The notes beneath the pieces were generated by a model. It was not told where the DNA came from. It saw nothing but the letters and a program-made list of their open reading frames with translations, and did no database searches. A program made the position numbers and the translations under genes. 37,793 nucleotides of DNA, taken from contig JAFYAU010000015.1 in the NCBI GenBank assembly GCA_017540565.1, positions 1 through 37,793 of the forward strand, given 5' to 3'. Numbering within the stretch: position 1 is the stretch's first letter; the number at the start of each line of letters is the position of its first letter. This document shows positions 16,185 through 23,514 of this stretch, piece by piece. Origin of the DNA: Oscillospiraceae bacterium. GTDB taxonomy: Bacteria > Bacillota > Clostridia > Oscillospirales > Oscillospiraceae.

Positions 16185-17597
16185 TCATGAAGCGGGAACG
16201 CTTTCCTCCCTGACGGGAGCATCCGGACGCAGCCGGAGGGGACGGTAAACGGTGAAATACATGGTCAGCCAGCACGCGCTGCCACCCAGGATGTTGGAGA
16301 TGGGTTCGGAGAGGAGAACGCCGTCGGCTCCGAGTCCGAACAGCCGGGGAAGGATGAAGATCATCGGAGCGACCAGGATCACCTTGCGGAGCAGAGAGAA
16401 AAAGACGGCTGTGCCGGCCTTGCCGAGGGCATGGGAAACGGTCTGTCCTGTCAGCTGGAAGCACATGGCGAAGATGGCGGCGAAATACAGGCGGAACCCG
16501 TGCACGCCGAGAGCCAGCAGATCCGGATCGCTGTTGAAGATACGGATAAACGCGCCGGGGAACAGCTGGATCAGGACCCAGGCGACGATGCAGTAGGCCA
16601 GTCCGGCCAGCGTGATGAAGCGGATGGCCCTGCGGACCCGGCTGAACAGGCCGGCCCCGTAATTGTACGCGATCACGGGGGTGGCACCGTTGGAAAGCCC
16701 GTTGAGTCCGGCGAACACGATCTCGCGGACGGAGTTGATGATGGTCATCACGCTGACGTACATCGTGCCGCCGAGATCCCGGAGCTGGGTATTGTACAGC
16801 ATCTGTACCAGGCTGTTGGTGAAAGACAGCATAAAGCCGCTGATGCCGAGCGCCACGATGCGGCCGGTCCTTTTTCCCGTCAGGCGGATGTCCGGGCGCC
16901 TCAGAGGCACGGGGGTGGAGGAGCGAATCAGGTAGAGGAGGACCCACAGGGCGGAAACAGCCTGGGAGAGGACCGTGGCGACGGCAGCGCCTCTGACGCC
17001 CATGCGGAACACGAAGATGAAAAGAGGGTCCAGGAGGATATTCACGACGGCGCCGAGCGCTACGGTCATCATGCCGTATCCGGACGAACCCTGGGCGTTC
17101 ACGAAAGGATTCATGCCCAGGCTGATCATCACCGCAGCCGTGCCGGCGAGGTAAACGGAAAAATACTCCCGTGCGAAGGGAAAGGTGCTTTCATCTGCTC
17201 CCAGCCAGTTCAGAAGAGGGGAGCAGATAGCGTATCCCGCCGCCGTCAGAACGGCGGCGAATATGAGAAGAAGACAGAAGGAGTTGCCAAGAACCGCACC
17301 TGCCTCACGGTCGTCTCCGCGTCCCCTGGCCTGCGAAAACAGCGGGGCTCCGCCCATGCCGCACAGATTGGCAAAGGCCATGATGATGCTGATGGCCGGC
17401 ACGCAGATGCCGATGCCGGTCAGGGCCAGGCGCCCCACGTCAGCCATGCGGCCTATGTACATGCGGTCAACAAGGTTGTACAGTACGTTGATAATCTGGG
17501 CAACGGTCATGGGGACCGCCATGCGGAGGATGTTGGAGGGAACGCTTCCGGAAGCGAAGTTCCCCCTGTCTCTGAGGCCCTGACGTTTTTTTTCCAC
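16185..17597 (-). CDS. MATE family efflux transporter, MepA-like (third copy)
   Basis: 470 aa. The N-terminal block (ILRMAVPMTVAQIINVLYNL, VDRMYIGRM, LTGIGICVPAISIIMAFANL, CGMGGAPLFSQARG) is that of the MepA-type branch of MATE, distinct from the two other MATE genes in the window. About twelve membrane segments. A mid-protein block (GLSNGATPVIAYNYGAG) is the usual second-half signature. Start is GTG 17597, with GGAAG upstream and a promoter at 17630-17658; the gene is divergent from glnS. MepA-type pumps export quaternary ammonium compounds, dyes or fluoroquinolones, but many homologues are uncharacterised. Monocistronic, no MarR-type regulator beside it. Confidence 0.9.
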   Translation of the reverse strand: MEKKRQGLRDRGNFASGSVPSNILRMAVPMTVAQIINVLYNLVDRMYIGRMADVGRLALTGIGICVPAISIIMAFANLCGMGGAPLFSQARGRGDDREAGAVLGNSFCLLLIFAAVLTAAGYAICSPLLNWLGADESTFPFAREYFSVYLAGTAAVMISLGMNPFVNAQGSSGYGMMTVALGAVVNILLDPLFIFVFRMGVRGAAVATVLSQAVSALWVLLYLIRSSTPVPLRRPDIRLTGKRTGRIVALGISGFMLSFTNSLVQMLYNTQLRDLGGTMYVSVMTIINSVREIVFAGLNGLSNGATPVIAYNYGAGLFSRVRRAIRFITLAGLAYCIVAWVLIQLFPGAFIRIFNSDPDLLALGVHGFRLYFAAIFAMCFQLTGQTVSHALGKAGTAVFFSLLRKVILVAPMIFILPRLFGLGADGVLLSEPISNILGGSACWLTMYFTVYRPLRLRPDAPVREESVPAS

Positions 17598-17629
17598 GAA
17601 TGAACACTTCCTGTCATTTCTTCCCCGTC

Positions 17630-17658
17630 AGTATATAACCCGGCAGGAAAAAACGCAA
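17630..17658 (-). promoter_or_regulatory. Sigma-A promoter of the third MATE gene
   Basis: Minus-strand TTGCGT (17653-17658), a 17-base spacer and TATACT (17630-17635). Predicted leader of about 25-30 bases. It is back to back with the glnS promoter. Confidence 0.7.
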
Positions 17659-17681
17659 CCGGAGCGGGGACCCGCGCGGAA

Positions 17682-17710
17682 TTGACAGTACTTTTCCATG
17701 TTGCTATAAT
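17682..17710 (+). promoter_or_regulatory. Full-consensus sigma-A promoter of glnS
   Basis: TTGACA (17682-17687), exactly 17 bases, TATAAT (17705-17710), with TGC in front of the -10 as well. This is the strongest promoter match in the window. Confidence 0.92.
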
Positions 17711-17743
17711 GGGCAGGCAAAAGAAAAAGTGAGGTTTTTTGCT

Positions 17744-19420
17744 ATGGCAGAGCATACGGAAACTGGTTACAGAAACTTTATTCATGCAGCCGTGGAAGAG
17801 GATACCGCGCCCGGCGGCAGATTCGAGGGAATGACGGTCCATACCCGCTTTCCGCCCGAACCCAACGGGTATCTCCACATCGGGCACTGCAAGGCCCTTA
17901 TGATTGATTTCGGCACGGCGGAAAAGTACGGCGGCCTCTGCAATCTGCGCATGGACGATACCAACCCTGCCAAGGAGGATACGGAGTATGTGGACGCCAT
18001 CCAGGAGGACATCCACTGGCTGGGTTTCGACTGGGGCGACCGGTTCTTCTACGGCAGCGATTATTTCGAGCAGACCTACGAGATCGCAGAGAAACTGATC
18101 CGGGAGGGACTGGCGTATGTGTGCCAGCTGTCCGCCGAGGAATTCCGCGCCAACCGCGGAGATATAGGCGTGCCCGCCGTAAGCCCCTGGCGCGACCGTC
18201 CCGCGGAGGAGAGCCTGGACCTGTTCCGGCGCATGAGAGCGGGAGAGTTCCCCGACGGCGCTTATACGCTTCGCGCGAAGATCGATCTGGCCAGCGGCAA
18301 TTTCAACATGCGCGATCCGGTCCTGTACCGCATCCGTCACGTGGAGCATCACCGTCAGGGCACCCGCTGGTGCATTTTCCCCATGTATGACTTTGCCCAT
18401 CCGATCCAGGACGCCCTTGAGGGGATCACCCATTCCCTGTGCAGCCTGGAATACGAGGATCACCGCCCGCTGTACAACTGGGTGGTGGAGCACAGCGGCC
18501 TGTCCTCTCATCCCAGACAGATAGAGTTTGCCCGTCTGGGCATCAACTATACCGTGATGAGCAAGCGCAAGCTGCGCCGCCTGGTGGAGGAAGGGTACGT
18601 CTCCGGATGGGACGATCCCCGGATGCCGACCCTGTGCGGCCTGCGCCGCCGCGGCTACACGCCGGCTTCCATCCGCGATTTCTGCGAGCGGATCGGTGTG
18701 GCAAAGGCGGCCAGCACGGTGGAATACAGCCTGCTCGAAGCCTGCCTGAGGGACGATCTGAATGCCCACGCGCAGCGGGCGATGGCGGTGCTGAGGCCCG
18801 TCAGGCTCACAATTACCAATTATCCTGAGGGGCAGACGGAGGAGTTCGACGTGGAGAACAACCCCATGGACGAGGCTGCCGGTACCCGTAAGGTCAGTTT
18901 CAGCAGAGACCTGTGGATCGAAGAGGAGGACTTCATGGAAGAGCCTCCCAAAAAGTACAACCGCCTGTTCCCCGGCAATGAGGTGCGCCTGAAGGGGGCA
19001 TATATCGTCCGCTGCACCGGATGCCGGAAGGAAGACGGCAGGGTGGTCGAAGTGTTTGCCGAATACGATCCGGAGACCTACGGCGGCAATACGCCGGACG
19101 GTCGGAAAGTCCGCGGGACCATCCACTGGGTGGACGCCGGCACGTGCGCGGAGGCGGAGATCCGTCTGTATGACGATCTGTTTGCCGACCCCGATCCGGA
19201 CGGGCCGGACAAGGATTTCATTCAGTGCCTGAATCCGGACTCCCTGCAGGTGCTGACGGGATGCAAGGTGGAACGGCTGCTGGCAGAGGCGGAAGCCCCG
19301 GCGGGATTCCAGTTCCTGAGGACCGGTTATTTCTGTGTGGACAGCAAAGATTCTGTTCCGGGACACCCGGTGTTCAACCGCTCCGTGGCACTGAAGGAGA
19401 GCTTCAAGAAAGCCGAGTAA
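17744..19420 (+). CDS. glnS: Glutaminyl-tRNA synthetase
   Basis: 558 aa, normal length for bacterial GlnRS, a class I synthetase charging tRNA-Gln directly. Seen: RFPPEPNGYLHIGHCKAL around residues 31-48, including the HIGH box; RMDDTNPAKEDTEYVD; the catalytic KMSKS-type loop as VMSKRKLRRLV around 269-279; then the two beta-barrel anticodon-binding domains. The acceptor-binding block GWDDPRMPTLCGLRRRGY is also typical of GlnRS rather than GluRS. ATG 17744 is chosen over GTG 17729, which lies within the ribosome binding site GTGAGG. Presence of GlnRS suggests direct charging, though the organism may also carry GatCAB. Convergent with the SGNH hydrolase across a shared terminator. Confidence 0.96.
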   Translation: MAEHTETGYRNFIHAAVEEDTAPGGRFEGMTVHTRFPPEPNGYLHIGHCKALMIDFGTAEKYGGLCNLRMDDTNPAKEDTEYVDAIQEDIHWLGFDWGDRFFYGSDYFEQTYEIAEKLIREGLAYVCQLSAEEFRANRGDIGVPAVSPWRDRPAEESLDLFRRMRAGEFPDGAYTLRAKIDLASGNFNMRDPVLYRIRHVEHHRQGTRWCIFPMYDFAHPIQDALEGITHSLCSLEYEDHRPLYNWVVEHSGLSSHPRQIEFARLGINYTVMSKRKLRRLVEEGYVSGWDDPRMPTLCGLRRRGYTPASIRDFCERIGVAKAASTVEYSLLEACLRDDLNAHAQRAMAVLRPVRLTITNYPEGQTEEFDVENNPMDEAAGTRKVSFSRDLWIEEEDFMEEPPKKYNRLFPGNEVRLKGAYIVRCTGCRKEDGRVVEVFAEYDPETYGGNTPDGRKVRGTIHWVDAGTCAEAEIRLYDDLFADPDPDGPDKDFIQCLNPDSLQVLTGCKVERLLAEAEAPAGFQFLRTGYFCVDSKDSVPGHPVFNRSVALKESFKKAE

Positions 19421-19446
19421 GGCCGCCGGAAATACCGGATATAAGG

Positions 19447-19476
19447 AAAACGCTCCTGCACCGCAGGAGCGTTTTT
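19447..19476 (+). terminator. Bidirectional terminator between glnS and the SGNH hydrolase
   Basis: AAAACGCTCCTGC (19447-19459) pairs with GCAGGAGCGTTTT (19463-19475) over 13 base pairs with a three-base loop, with U tracts on both strands. Confidence 0.93.
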
Positions 19477-19500
19477 GCATGTTTCGGCAGGGAAGGGAGA

Positions 19501-20169
19501 TCAGGACAGACATCCTCTGACGGTATCTGCGATCAGATTCTGCCCCAGCCGGGAAGGGTGAATGCCGTCCTCGCACATGAGGTCCTCTGGCCGGCGGCCG
19601 CTGTGAAGAAAGGCGGAGCGCAGATCGAGAAGGAAGATCCTCTCCTCCTCCGCCATCCGCCGGATCATGTCCGAATAGGATTCCTGCCAGCGGGAAATGG
19701 CGTCGACGTCTCCGAGCCATCGGAGAATGCGGCTGCGGGACAGACCGTCCCGGCAAATGTACCGGAGATACCGTTCCGAAAGAATGGGGGGAAGCGTCAC
19801 GGCGACGGGGATCCTTCCGCCGCTGCGGATCAGCCGTACGGCCTCCCGGTAGCGTGCTTCAAAAGCGGAGGGAGGGGTCCGGCACAGGTGATCCTCTTCC
19901 GGACTGGCCGCCACGGCGGCCCAGTCGTAATCGCAGTCGTTGCCGCCGTATTCGAGGACCGCGTATTCCTTCTCCCCGGCGGGGCAGGCACTGTCCCTGC
20001 GGATGCGGTCCATTGCCTTCTGGATGGTGCAGCCGAAGCGGGAGCGGTTGAGTATGGTCAGTCCGCAGGAGCGGCTGATGCGCTCCTCCATCTCATGGCT
20101 GACGATGTATTTTCCATCCTCCAGAAGGACTCCTTTGAGAATGGAATCTCCATAAATGATCGCCTTCAA
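19501..20169 (-). CDS. SGNH/GDSL-family hydrolase (probable esterase)
   Basis: 222 aa. SGNH enzymes cleave ester bonds of lipids, acylated sugars or thioesters. The four blocks are visible: GDSILKG at residues 7-13 with the catalytic Ser, a Gly in NRSRFGCTI around 41-49, GGND around 75-78 with Asn, and DGIHPSRLG around 199-207 supplying the Asp-His pair. No signal peptide, so it is cytoplasmic. Start is TTG 20169, with GAGGTG about eight bases upstream; no better start is present. Promoter 20216-20244 with a perfect inverted repeat at the start site suggests repression. Divergent from the DUF1836 regulator, a natural candidate to control it. Substrate unknown. Confidence 0.88.
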   Translation of the reverse strand: MKAIIYGDSILKGVLLEDGKYIVSHEMEERISRSCGLTILNRSRFGCTIQKAMDRIRRDSACPAGEKEYAVLEYGGNDCDYDWAAVAASPEEDHLCRTPPSAFEARYREAVRLIRSGGRIPVAVTLPPILSERYLRYICRDGLSRSRILRWLGDVDAISRWQESYSDMIRRMAEEERIFLLDLRSAFLHSGRRPEDLMCEDGIHPSRLGQNLIADTVRGCLS

Positions 20170-20201
20170 TACAGGTCACCTCGCAGCAATAGCATTACAT
20201 C

Positions 20202-20216
20202 TGGTTTTCAAAACCA
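20202..20216. repeat. Perfect 7-bp inverted repeat at the SGNH hydrolase start site (candidate operator)
   Basis: TGGTTTT C AAAACCA, one-base centre. It begins at the last base of the minus-strand -10 box and covers the transcription start, where a bound repressor would block RNA polymerase. Confidence 0.55.
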
Positions 20217-20244
20217 TAATATCAGGTAGGCAGAATGATGTCAA
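20216..20244 (-). promoter_or_regulatory. Sigma-A promoter of the SGNH hydrolase
   Basis: Minus-strand TTGACA (20239-20244), a 17-base spacer and TATTAT (20216-20221): six of six and five of six consensus matches. Confidence 0.85.
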
Positions 20245-20258
20245 CTGGTAAATATATA

Positions 20259-20290
20259 TTGACTTGCTTTTTCCGCATCCGCATGATACT
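20259..20290 (+). promoter_or_regulatory. Possible promoter of the DUF1836 gene with over-long spacer
   Basis: TTGACT (20259-20264) is a good -35, but the best -10 (GATACT, 20285-20290) lies 20 bases away. Promoters activated by MerR-type proteins have stretched spacers of 19-20 bases, and the gene downstream encodes a MerR-like protein. A direct repeat, GTAAAC GTAAAC, follows at 20291-20302. Confidence 0.35.
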
Positions 20291-20313
20291 GTAAACGTAA
20301 ACGAGGTGAGACG

Positions 20314-20874
20314 ATGGAACAGACAACGGGAACAGGTTCAAAGACGGAAGAGGAGCGCAGACTTCCCGCATGGGACCGTCTCCCGGACATCGATTTGTAT
20401 ATGGATCAGGTCCTGCTGCTGGTGGACCGCAGTCTCCGGGGATTTCCGGGATATGAAGAGCGCGGCCTCACGGCATCCATGGTAAACAACTACGTCAAGC
20501 AGGGAGTACTGCCGTCCCCTGTAAAAAAGCGGTACGGGCGTGCCCATCTGGCATTCCTTCTGATCATCTGCGTCCTGAAGCCGGCTCTTCCCATCTCCGC
20601 CATAAAAGCCGTGACGGCACGCCAGCTTCAGATGCGTCCGCTTGAGCAGGTGTACGAGGATTTTCGCAGGATCTACGGAGAGACGACGGAGGTCGTGGCC
20701 GCCGAGCGCTCCCGGGACGCGGCGGAAAAGGACGGAGCGGAAGATATCTGGAGAGCGTCGCTCCGCGCATCCGCGGAGCAGGCGCTGGCCATGCGCCTGT
20801 ACCGGGAGCGGTTCGAAGCGGATTCCGGCGGCGCGGAAGCGGCTGCCGCAGATCCCGGCGGAGGAAAGAAATGA
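20314..20874 (+). CDS. DUF1836 (MerR-like) putative DNA-binding regulator
   Basis: 186 aa. DUF1836 (PF08876) proteins are confined largely to Firmicutes and have a winged-helix fold resembling MerR. Residues about 28-125 match: LYMDQVLLLVDRSLRGF, LTASMVNNYVKQGVLPSPVK followed by KRYGRAHLAFLLIICVLKP, then LPISAIKAV. The helix-turn-helix is around 47-75. The C-terminal 60 residues are Ala/Glu-rich and low in complexity. GAGGTGAGACG precedes the ATG. The stop overlaps the start of the RsmJ-like gene (ATGA), so the two are translationally coupled. It may regulate itself or the divergent SGNH hydrolase; this is inference. Confidence 0.85.
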   Translation: MEQTTGTGSKTEEERRLPAWDRLPDIDLYMDQVLLLVDRSLRGFPGYEERGLTASMVNNYVKQGVLPSPVKKRYGRAHLAFLLIICVLKPALPISAIKAVTARQLQMRPLEQVYEDFRRIYGETTEVVAAERSRDAAEKDGAEDIWRASLRASAEQALAMRLYRERFEADSGGAEAAAADPGGGKK

Positions 20875-21659
20875 CGCCGCGTCCGGAAGGAAAGATAAGC
20901 CGGCCGGGAGTGCTGCTGGCGGAAGCTCCGGAGGATGCAGGCAGAGCACAGACGCTGGCGGAGGAAATGGGATTGTCTTTTGTCTCCGACCCGTGCATGA
21001 CGGGGGGAGAGGCGGTATGGCTCGTACTGAACGGAGACGGGCTTGCCCTGACGGACGGGAAGATGGCGGTATCCGCGGATATGACATCCATGCTTCCGAG
21101 GCTGCGGACGGACCGCCTGGCGTCGGAACTCCTGGTGAGGGCGGCCGGAAGGGTAAAGGAGGGAGAGGCTCCGCTGGCGGTGGACGCCGCCGCGGGATTC
21201 GGGGAGGACGCCCTGCTGCTGGCAGCGGCGGGCTACAGGGTCCTTATGTTCGAAAGGGATCCCGTTATCGCGGCACTGCTCGCCGACGCGCTGTCCAGGG
21301 CGGAACGTATCCCTGAACTGTCGGAGCCGGTGTCACGCATGCGCCTGCGCCGAGAGGACAGCCTGCCCGCCATGGGAAGACTGGAGGAGACGCCCGCCGT
21401 CATCTATCTGGACCCCATGTTCCCTGAGAAGAAAAAAAGCGGTCTGACGGGCAAGAAGTTTCAGATGCTGCATCTGCTCGCGGCTCCCTGCGAGCAGGAG
21501 GAGGACATGCTGCGCGCTGCCTGGAACGCGTGTCCGGGGAGGGTGGTCGTCAAGCGGCCGCTGAAGGGGCTGTGTCTCGGAGGCCTTCGTCCGGCCTGGT
21601 CTCTGAGGGGAAAGACCGTGAGGTACGACTGCCTGGTTCCGTCGGGAAAACAGATCTGA
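20871..21659 (+). CDS. RsmJ-like class I SAM-dependent methyltransferase
   Basis: 262 aa. Similar in key blocks to RsmJ, the 16S rRNA guanine-N2 methyltransferase of Proteobacteria (G1516). Seen: DAAAGFGEDALLLAAAGYRV around residues 104-123 (SAM site), MFERDPVIAALLADAL around 125-140, and the target-base motif region IYLDPMFPEKKKSG around 179-192, where the family has DPMFP followed by basic residues. VVVKRPLKG near 224-232 also matches. The N-terminal 90 residues (LVLNGDGLALTDGKMAVSAD) correspond to the RsmJ substrate-side domain. No rRNA target can be assigned by sequence alone; another base or RNA is possible. Coupled to the DUF1836 gene by ATGA overlap. Confidence 0.72.
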   Translation: MTPRPEGKISRPGVLLAEAPEDAGRAQTLAEEMGLSFVSDPCMTGGEAVWLVLNGDGLALTDGKMAVSADMTSMLPRLRTDRLASELLVRAAGRVKEGEAPLAVDAAAGFGEDALLLAAAGYRVLMFERDPVIAALLADALSRAERIPELSEPVSRMRLRREDSLPAMGRLEETPAVIYLDPMFPEKKKSGLTGKKFQMLHLLAAPCEQEEDMLRAAWNACPGRVVVKRPLKGLCLGGLRPAWSLRGKTVRYDCLVPSGKQI

Positions 21660-21758
21660 CGGGCGCCGCAGGCAGACAGGGACAGCCCGGACAGGGGCTT
21701 GCGGGTGTGCGAAAAATATAAGAGGAAAAATCTCCGTTTTTGACAAAAACGCAAGGCA

Positions 21759-21787
21759 TTGTGAATATCCATAGTGTATACTATACA
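21759..21787 (+). promoter_or_regulatory. Sigma-A promoter of the Crp/Fnr-like gene
   Basis: TTGTGA (21759-21764), a 17-base spacer and TATACA (21782-21787). The start would be near 21794, giving a leader of about 70 bases with no clear fold. No terminator after the RsmJ-like gene was recognised in 21660-21758. Confidence 0.6.
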
Positions 21788-21866
21788 AAAGAGCGCGGCA
21801 GAGCAATCGTTACATCCGCGTCAGAATAAACGGTTTTCACCGATATGAGGAAGGGTCGATGGTAGC

Positions 21867-22487
21867 ATGATATCGGAATTTTCGGGACCGTGGATATCCA
21901 ACTGGAAGAGCAGTTCGGACAGGGTCATAAAAAAACTGGAAATGAACAGTACGCTTATCGAGTTCCGGAAGGGAGACCGGCTGCTGTTCTGCGGGGATCC
22001 CGTTACGGACGTGTATCTGCTGCTGACGGGAGCGGTGAAACAGGTCTACTGTCCCGAGGAAGGGGTCGCGGTCGTAAATACGCTGCACTGCACGCCCAGG
22101 GACAGCATCATCCCACTGGATTTTGATCTGTACGAGCAGAGAAAGTCCAGAGGGGAGATCGTCGCGCTCAAGAAGGGGACCGCCCTGAAGATCTCTATCC
22201 AGACTATGCGGAAGCTGATGGAGGATGATCCGGCGATCACCGAAGGCGTCATCCATGTACTGAATCTGTACCGGCAGTGGTTCGTGGATTTCCACTATGC
22301 CAAGAGCCGTTATCACAACAATCTCAAGGAACTGCTGGAATGGCTGATCGTGAATGCACCTCAGCTGTTCGAACATGCCGGCCTGGAGGATCTGGCGTCC
22401 CTGCTTGGCGTGTCCTATTATCATCTGTCCCGGGTGAGATGCGAACTGAAAAGAGAAAGACCGGAACTCTTTCCCAGGAAGAAATAA
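21867..22487 (+). CDS. Crp/Fnr-family transcriptional regulator
   Basis: 206 aa. Residues about 25-120 form the cyclic-nucleotide-binding-type beta roll (LIEFRKGDRLLFCGDPVTDV, YLLLTGAVKQVY), followed by a long dimer helix and a C-terminal helix-turn-helix (LEDLASLLGVSYYHLSRVRC ELKRE split at about residues 174-198). There is no N-terminal Fnr cysteine cluster, so it is not an oxygen-sensing Fnr. The phosphate-binding cassette of true cAMP receptors is not evident either, so the ligand is open. GAGGAAGG lies 12 bases before the ATG. Single gene with its own promoter and a strong terminator. Its targets are not evident from the neighbourhood. Confidence 0.82.
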   Translation: MISEFSGPWISNWKSSSDRVIKKLEMNSTLIEFRKGDRLLFCGDPVTDVYLLLTGAVKQVYCPEEGVAVVNTLHCTPRDSIIPLDFDLYEQRKSRGEIVALKKGTALKISIQTMRKLMEDDPAITEGVIHVLNLYRQWFVDFHYAKSRYHNNLKELLEWLIVNAPQLFEHAGLEDLASLLGVSYYHLSRVRCELKRERPELFPRKK

Positions 22488-22507
22488 AAGCTGATCAGAT
22501 ACAATTA

Positions 22508-22548
22508 CAGGCCGCACGGCGCCTTCCGGCGCCATGCGGCCTGTTTTG
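22508..22548 (+). terminator. Strong terminator after the Crp/Fnr-like gene
   Basis: CAGGCCGCACGGCGCC (22508-22523) pairs with GGCGCCATGCGGCCTG (22528-22543), 16 positions with a single C-A mismatch and a TTCC loop, followed by TTTT. It lies between two convergent genes; the minus side has only a short T run. Confidence 0.9.
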
Positions 22549-22566
22549 CTGTATCATATCGCCGTG

Positions 22567-23274
22567 TTACGGCCTGCGGGCCAGAACGAACCAGGTCACG
22601 GCACTGCCGGGGTCGTCTTCCGACAGACGGTGCGAGGCGGAGACATCGGCGAAACCGGCGTCACGCAGCGCGCCGACTACTGAGGAAGGGTCATATACGG
22701 TCTCCCGGATCGTCTCGGAAAACTGCACGCTTCCTCCGTCGGATACTGTGATGGTCAGAACGACCGTTCCGTTTTCCCCGGGGGTGATGGAATAGACTCC
22801 CCGCCTGTCGCCTTCCCTGAAGAGTTCTATGCTGTCGGCACCCTCGGCCTCCCGGGGATCCAGGAGATCGAAAACGAGCCAGCCGCCCGGCTTCAGATAA
22901 TCGAATACGTTGGAGAACAGCTGCCGGATCTGGGAAAACGAGGGCAGATGGTTCAGTGCGTCACCGGTGCAGGTCACAAGATCGCAGGGTTCCTCCGGCC
23001 GGAAGGAGACCATGTCTCCCACCACGTAGGGGACGGAACCCCCCGCGGCACGCGCCCGATCGATCATGGACGGGGAGAGATCGACGCCTGTGACGCGGAT
23101 CCCCGTGTCTGCGAGCGCCCGGCAGAGCACTCCCGTCCCGCAGCCCAGGTCCACCGCGGTACCCACGGGCACGTGACCGGTCCCGATCCATCTCAGGAGG
23201 CGTTCGGCAAAGAGTTCCGCATACACGTTCCAGCCGTATTCATCATATATTTCGCTGAATGCCCTGCCGTACAT
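22567..23274 (-). CDS. Class I SAM-dependent methyltransferase (small-molecule type)
   Basis: 235 aa. Rossmann-fold methyltransferase. Seen: YDEYGWNVYAELFAERLL, then SAM motif I AVDLGCGTGVLCRALADTG around residues 40-58, GVDLSPSMIDRARAAGG around 63-79, DLVTCTGDALNHL around 98-110, and LKPGGWLVFDLLDP around 127-140. This is the Methyltransf_25/11 type usually acting on small molecules; the substrate cannot be told. GGGAGG lies about nine bases before the ATG. It is transcribed from its own promoter and divergent from the lipoprotein operon, about 240 bases away. Confidence 0.85.
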   Translation of the reverse strand: MYGRAFSEIYDEYGWNVYAELFAERLLRWIGTGHVPVGTAVDLGCGTGVLCRALADTGIRVTGVDLSPSMIDRARAAGGSVPYVVGDMVSFRPEEPCDLVTCTGDALNHLPSFSQIRQLFSNVFDYLKPGGWLVFDLLDPREAEGADSIELFREGDRRGVYSITPGENGTVVLTITVSDGGSVQFSETIRETVYDPSSVVGALRDAGFADVSASHRLSEDDPGSAVTWFVLARRP

Positions 23275-23363
23275 GGCCGCGGCCTCCCCGAATGCATTCT
23301 CCGCCGCCCGTGTGCGGCAGGCCGTCCCGTGCGGACATTTGCCCTGTGAGCCGGGACAAAGCC

Positions 23364-23393
23364 ATTATAGAAAAACCCTGCCGCCTCTGTCAA
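23364..23393 (-). promoter_or_regulatory. Sigma-A promoter of the methyltransferase gene
   Basis: Minus-strand TTGACA (23388-23393), an 18-base spacer and TATAAT (23364-23369). The start near 23357 leaves a leader of about 80 bases. Confidence 0.82.
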
Positions 23394-23454
23394 CGGACGC
23401 GGGGAGTGCCGAAAATACAGCCGAAAAACCCTGCAGTTTTTGATATGTTACCTG

Positions 23455-23483
23455 TTGCAGGACCGTTTGGTATCAAGTATAAT
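23455..23483 (+). promoter_or_regulatory. Sigma-A promoter of the lipoprotein/fRMsr operon
   Basis: TTGCAG (23455-23460), a 17-base spacer and consensus TATAAT (23478-23483). It places the transcription start near 23490, before the GTG at 23515. Confidence 0.82.
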
Positions 23484-23514
23484 GACAGCCTATAACTCCC
23501 ATGGAGCGATTGCA

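Noticed and set aside
17507..19756. 749-codon open frame on the minus strand opposite glnS
   Set aside because: Covers glnS and two promoters and a terminator; translation resembles no protein.
23371..23434. AAAAACCCTGC repeated at 23371-23381 and 23424-23434 between the methyltransferase and lipoprotein promoters
   Set aside because: Only eleven bases, low complexity at one end, not symmetric about either promoter; could be an operator but evidence is thin.
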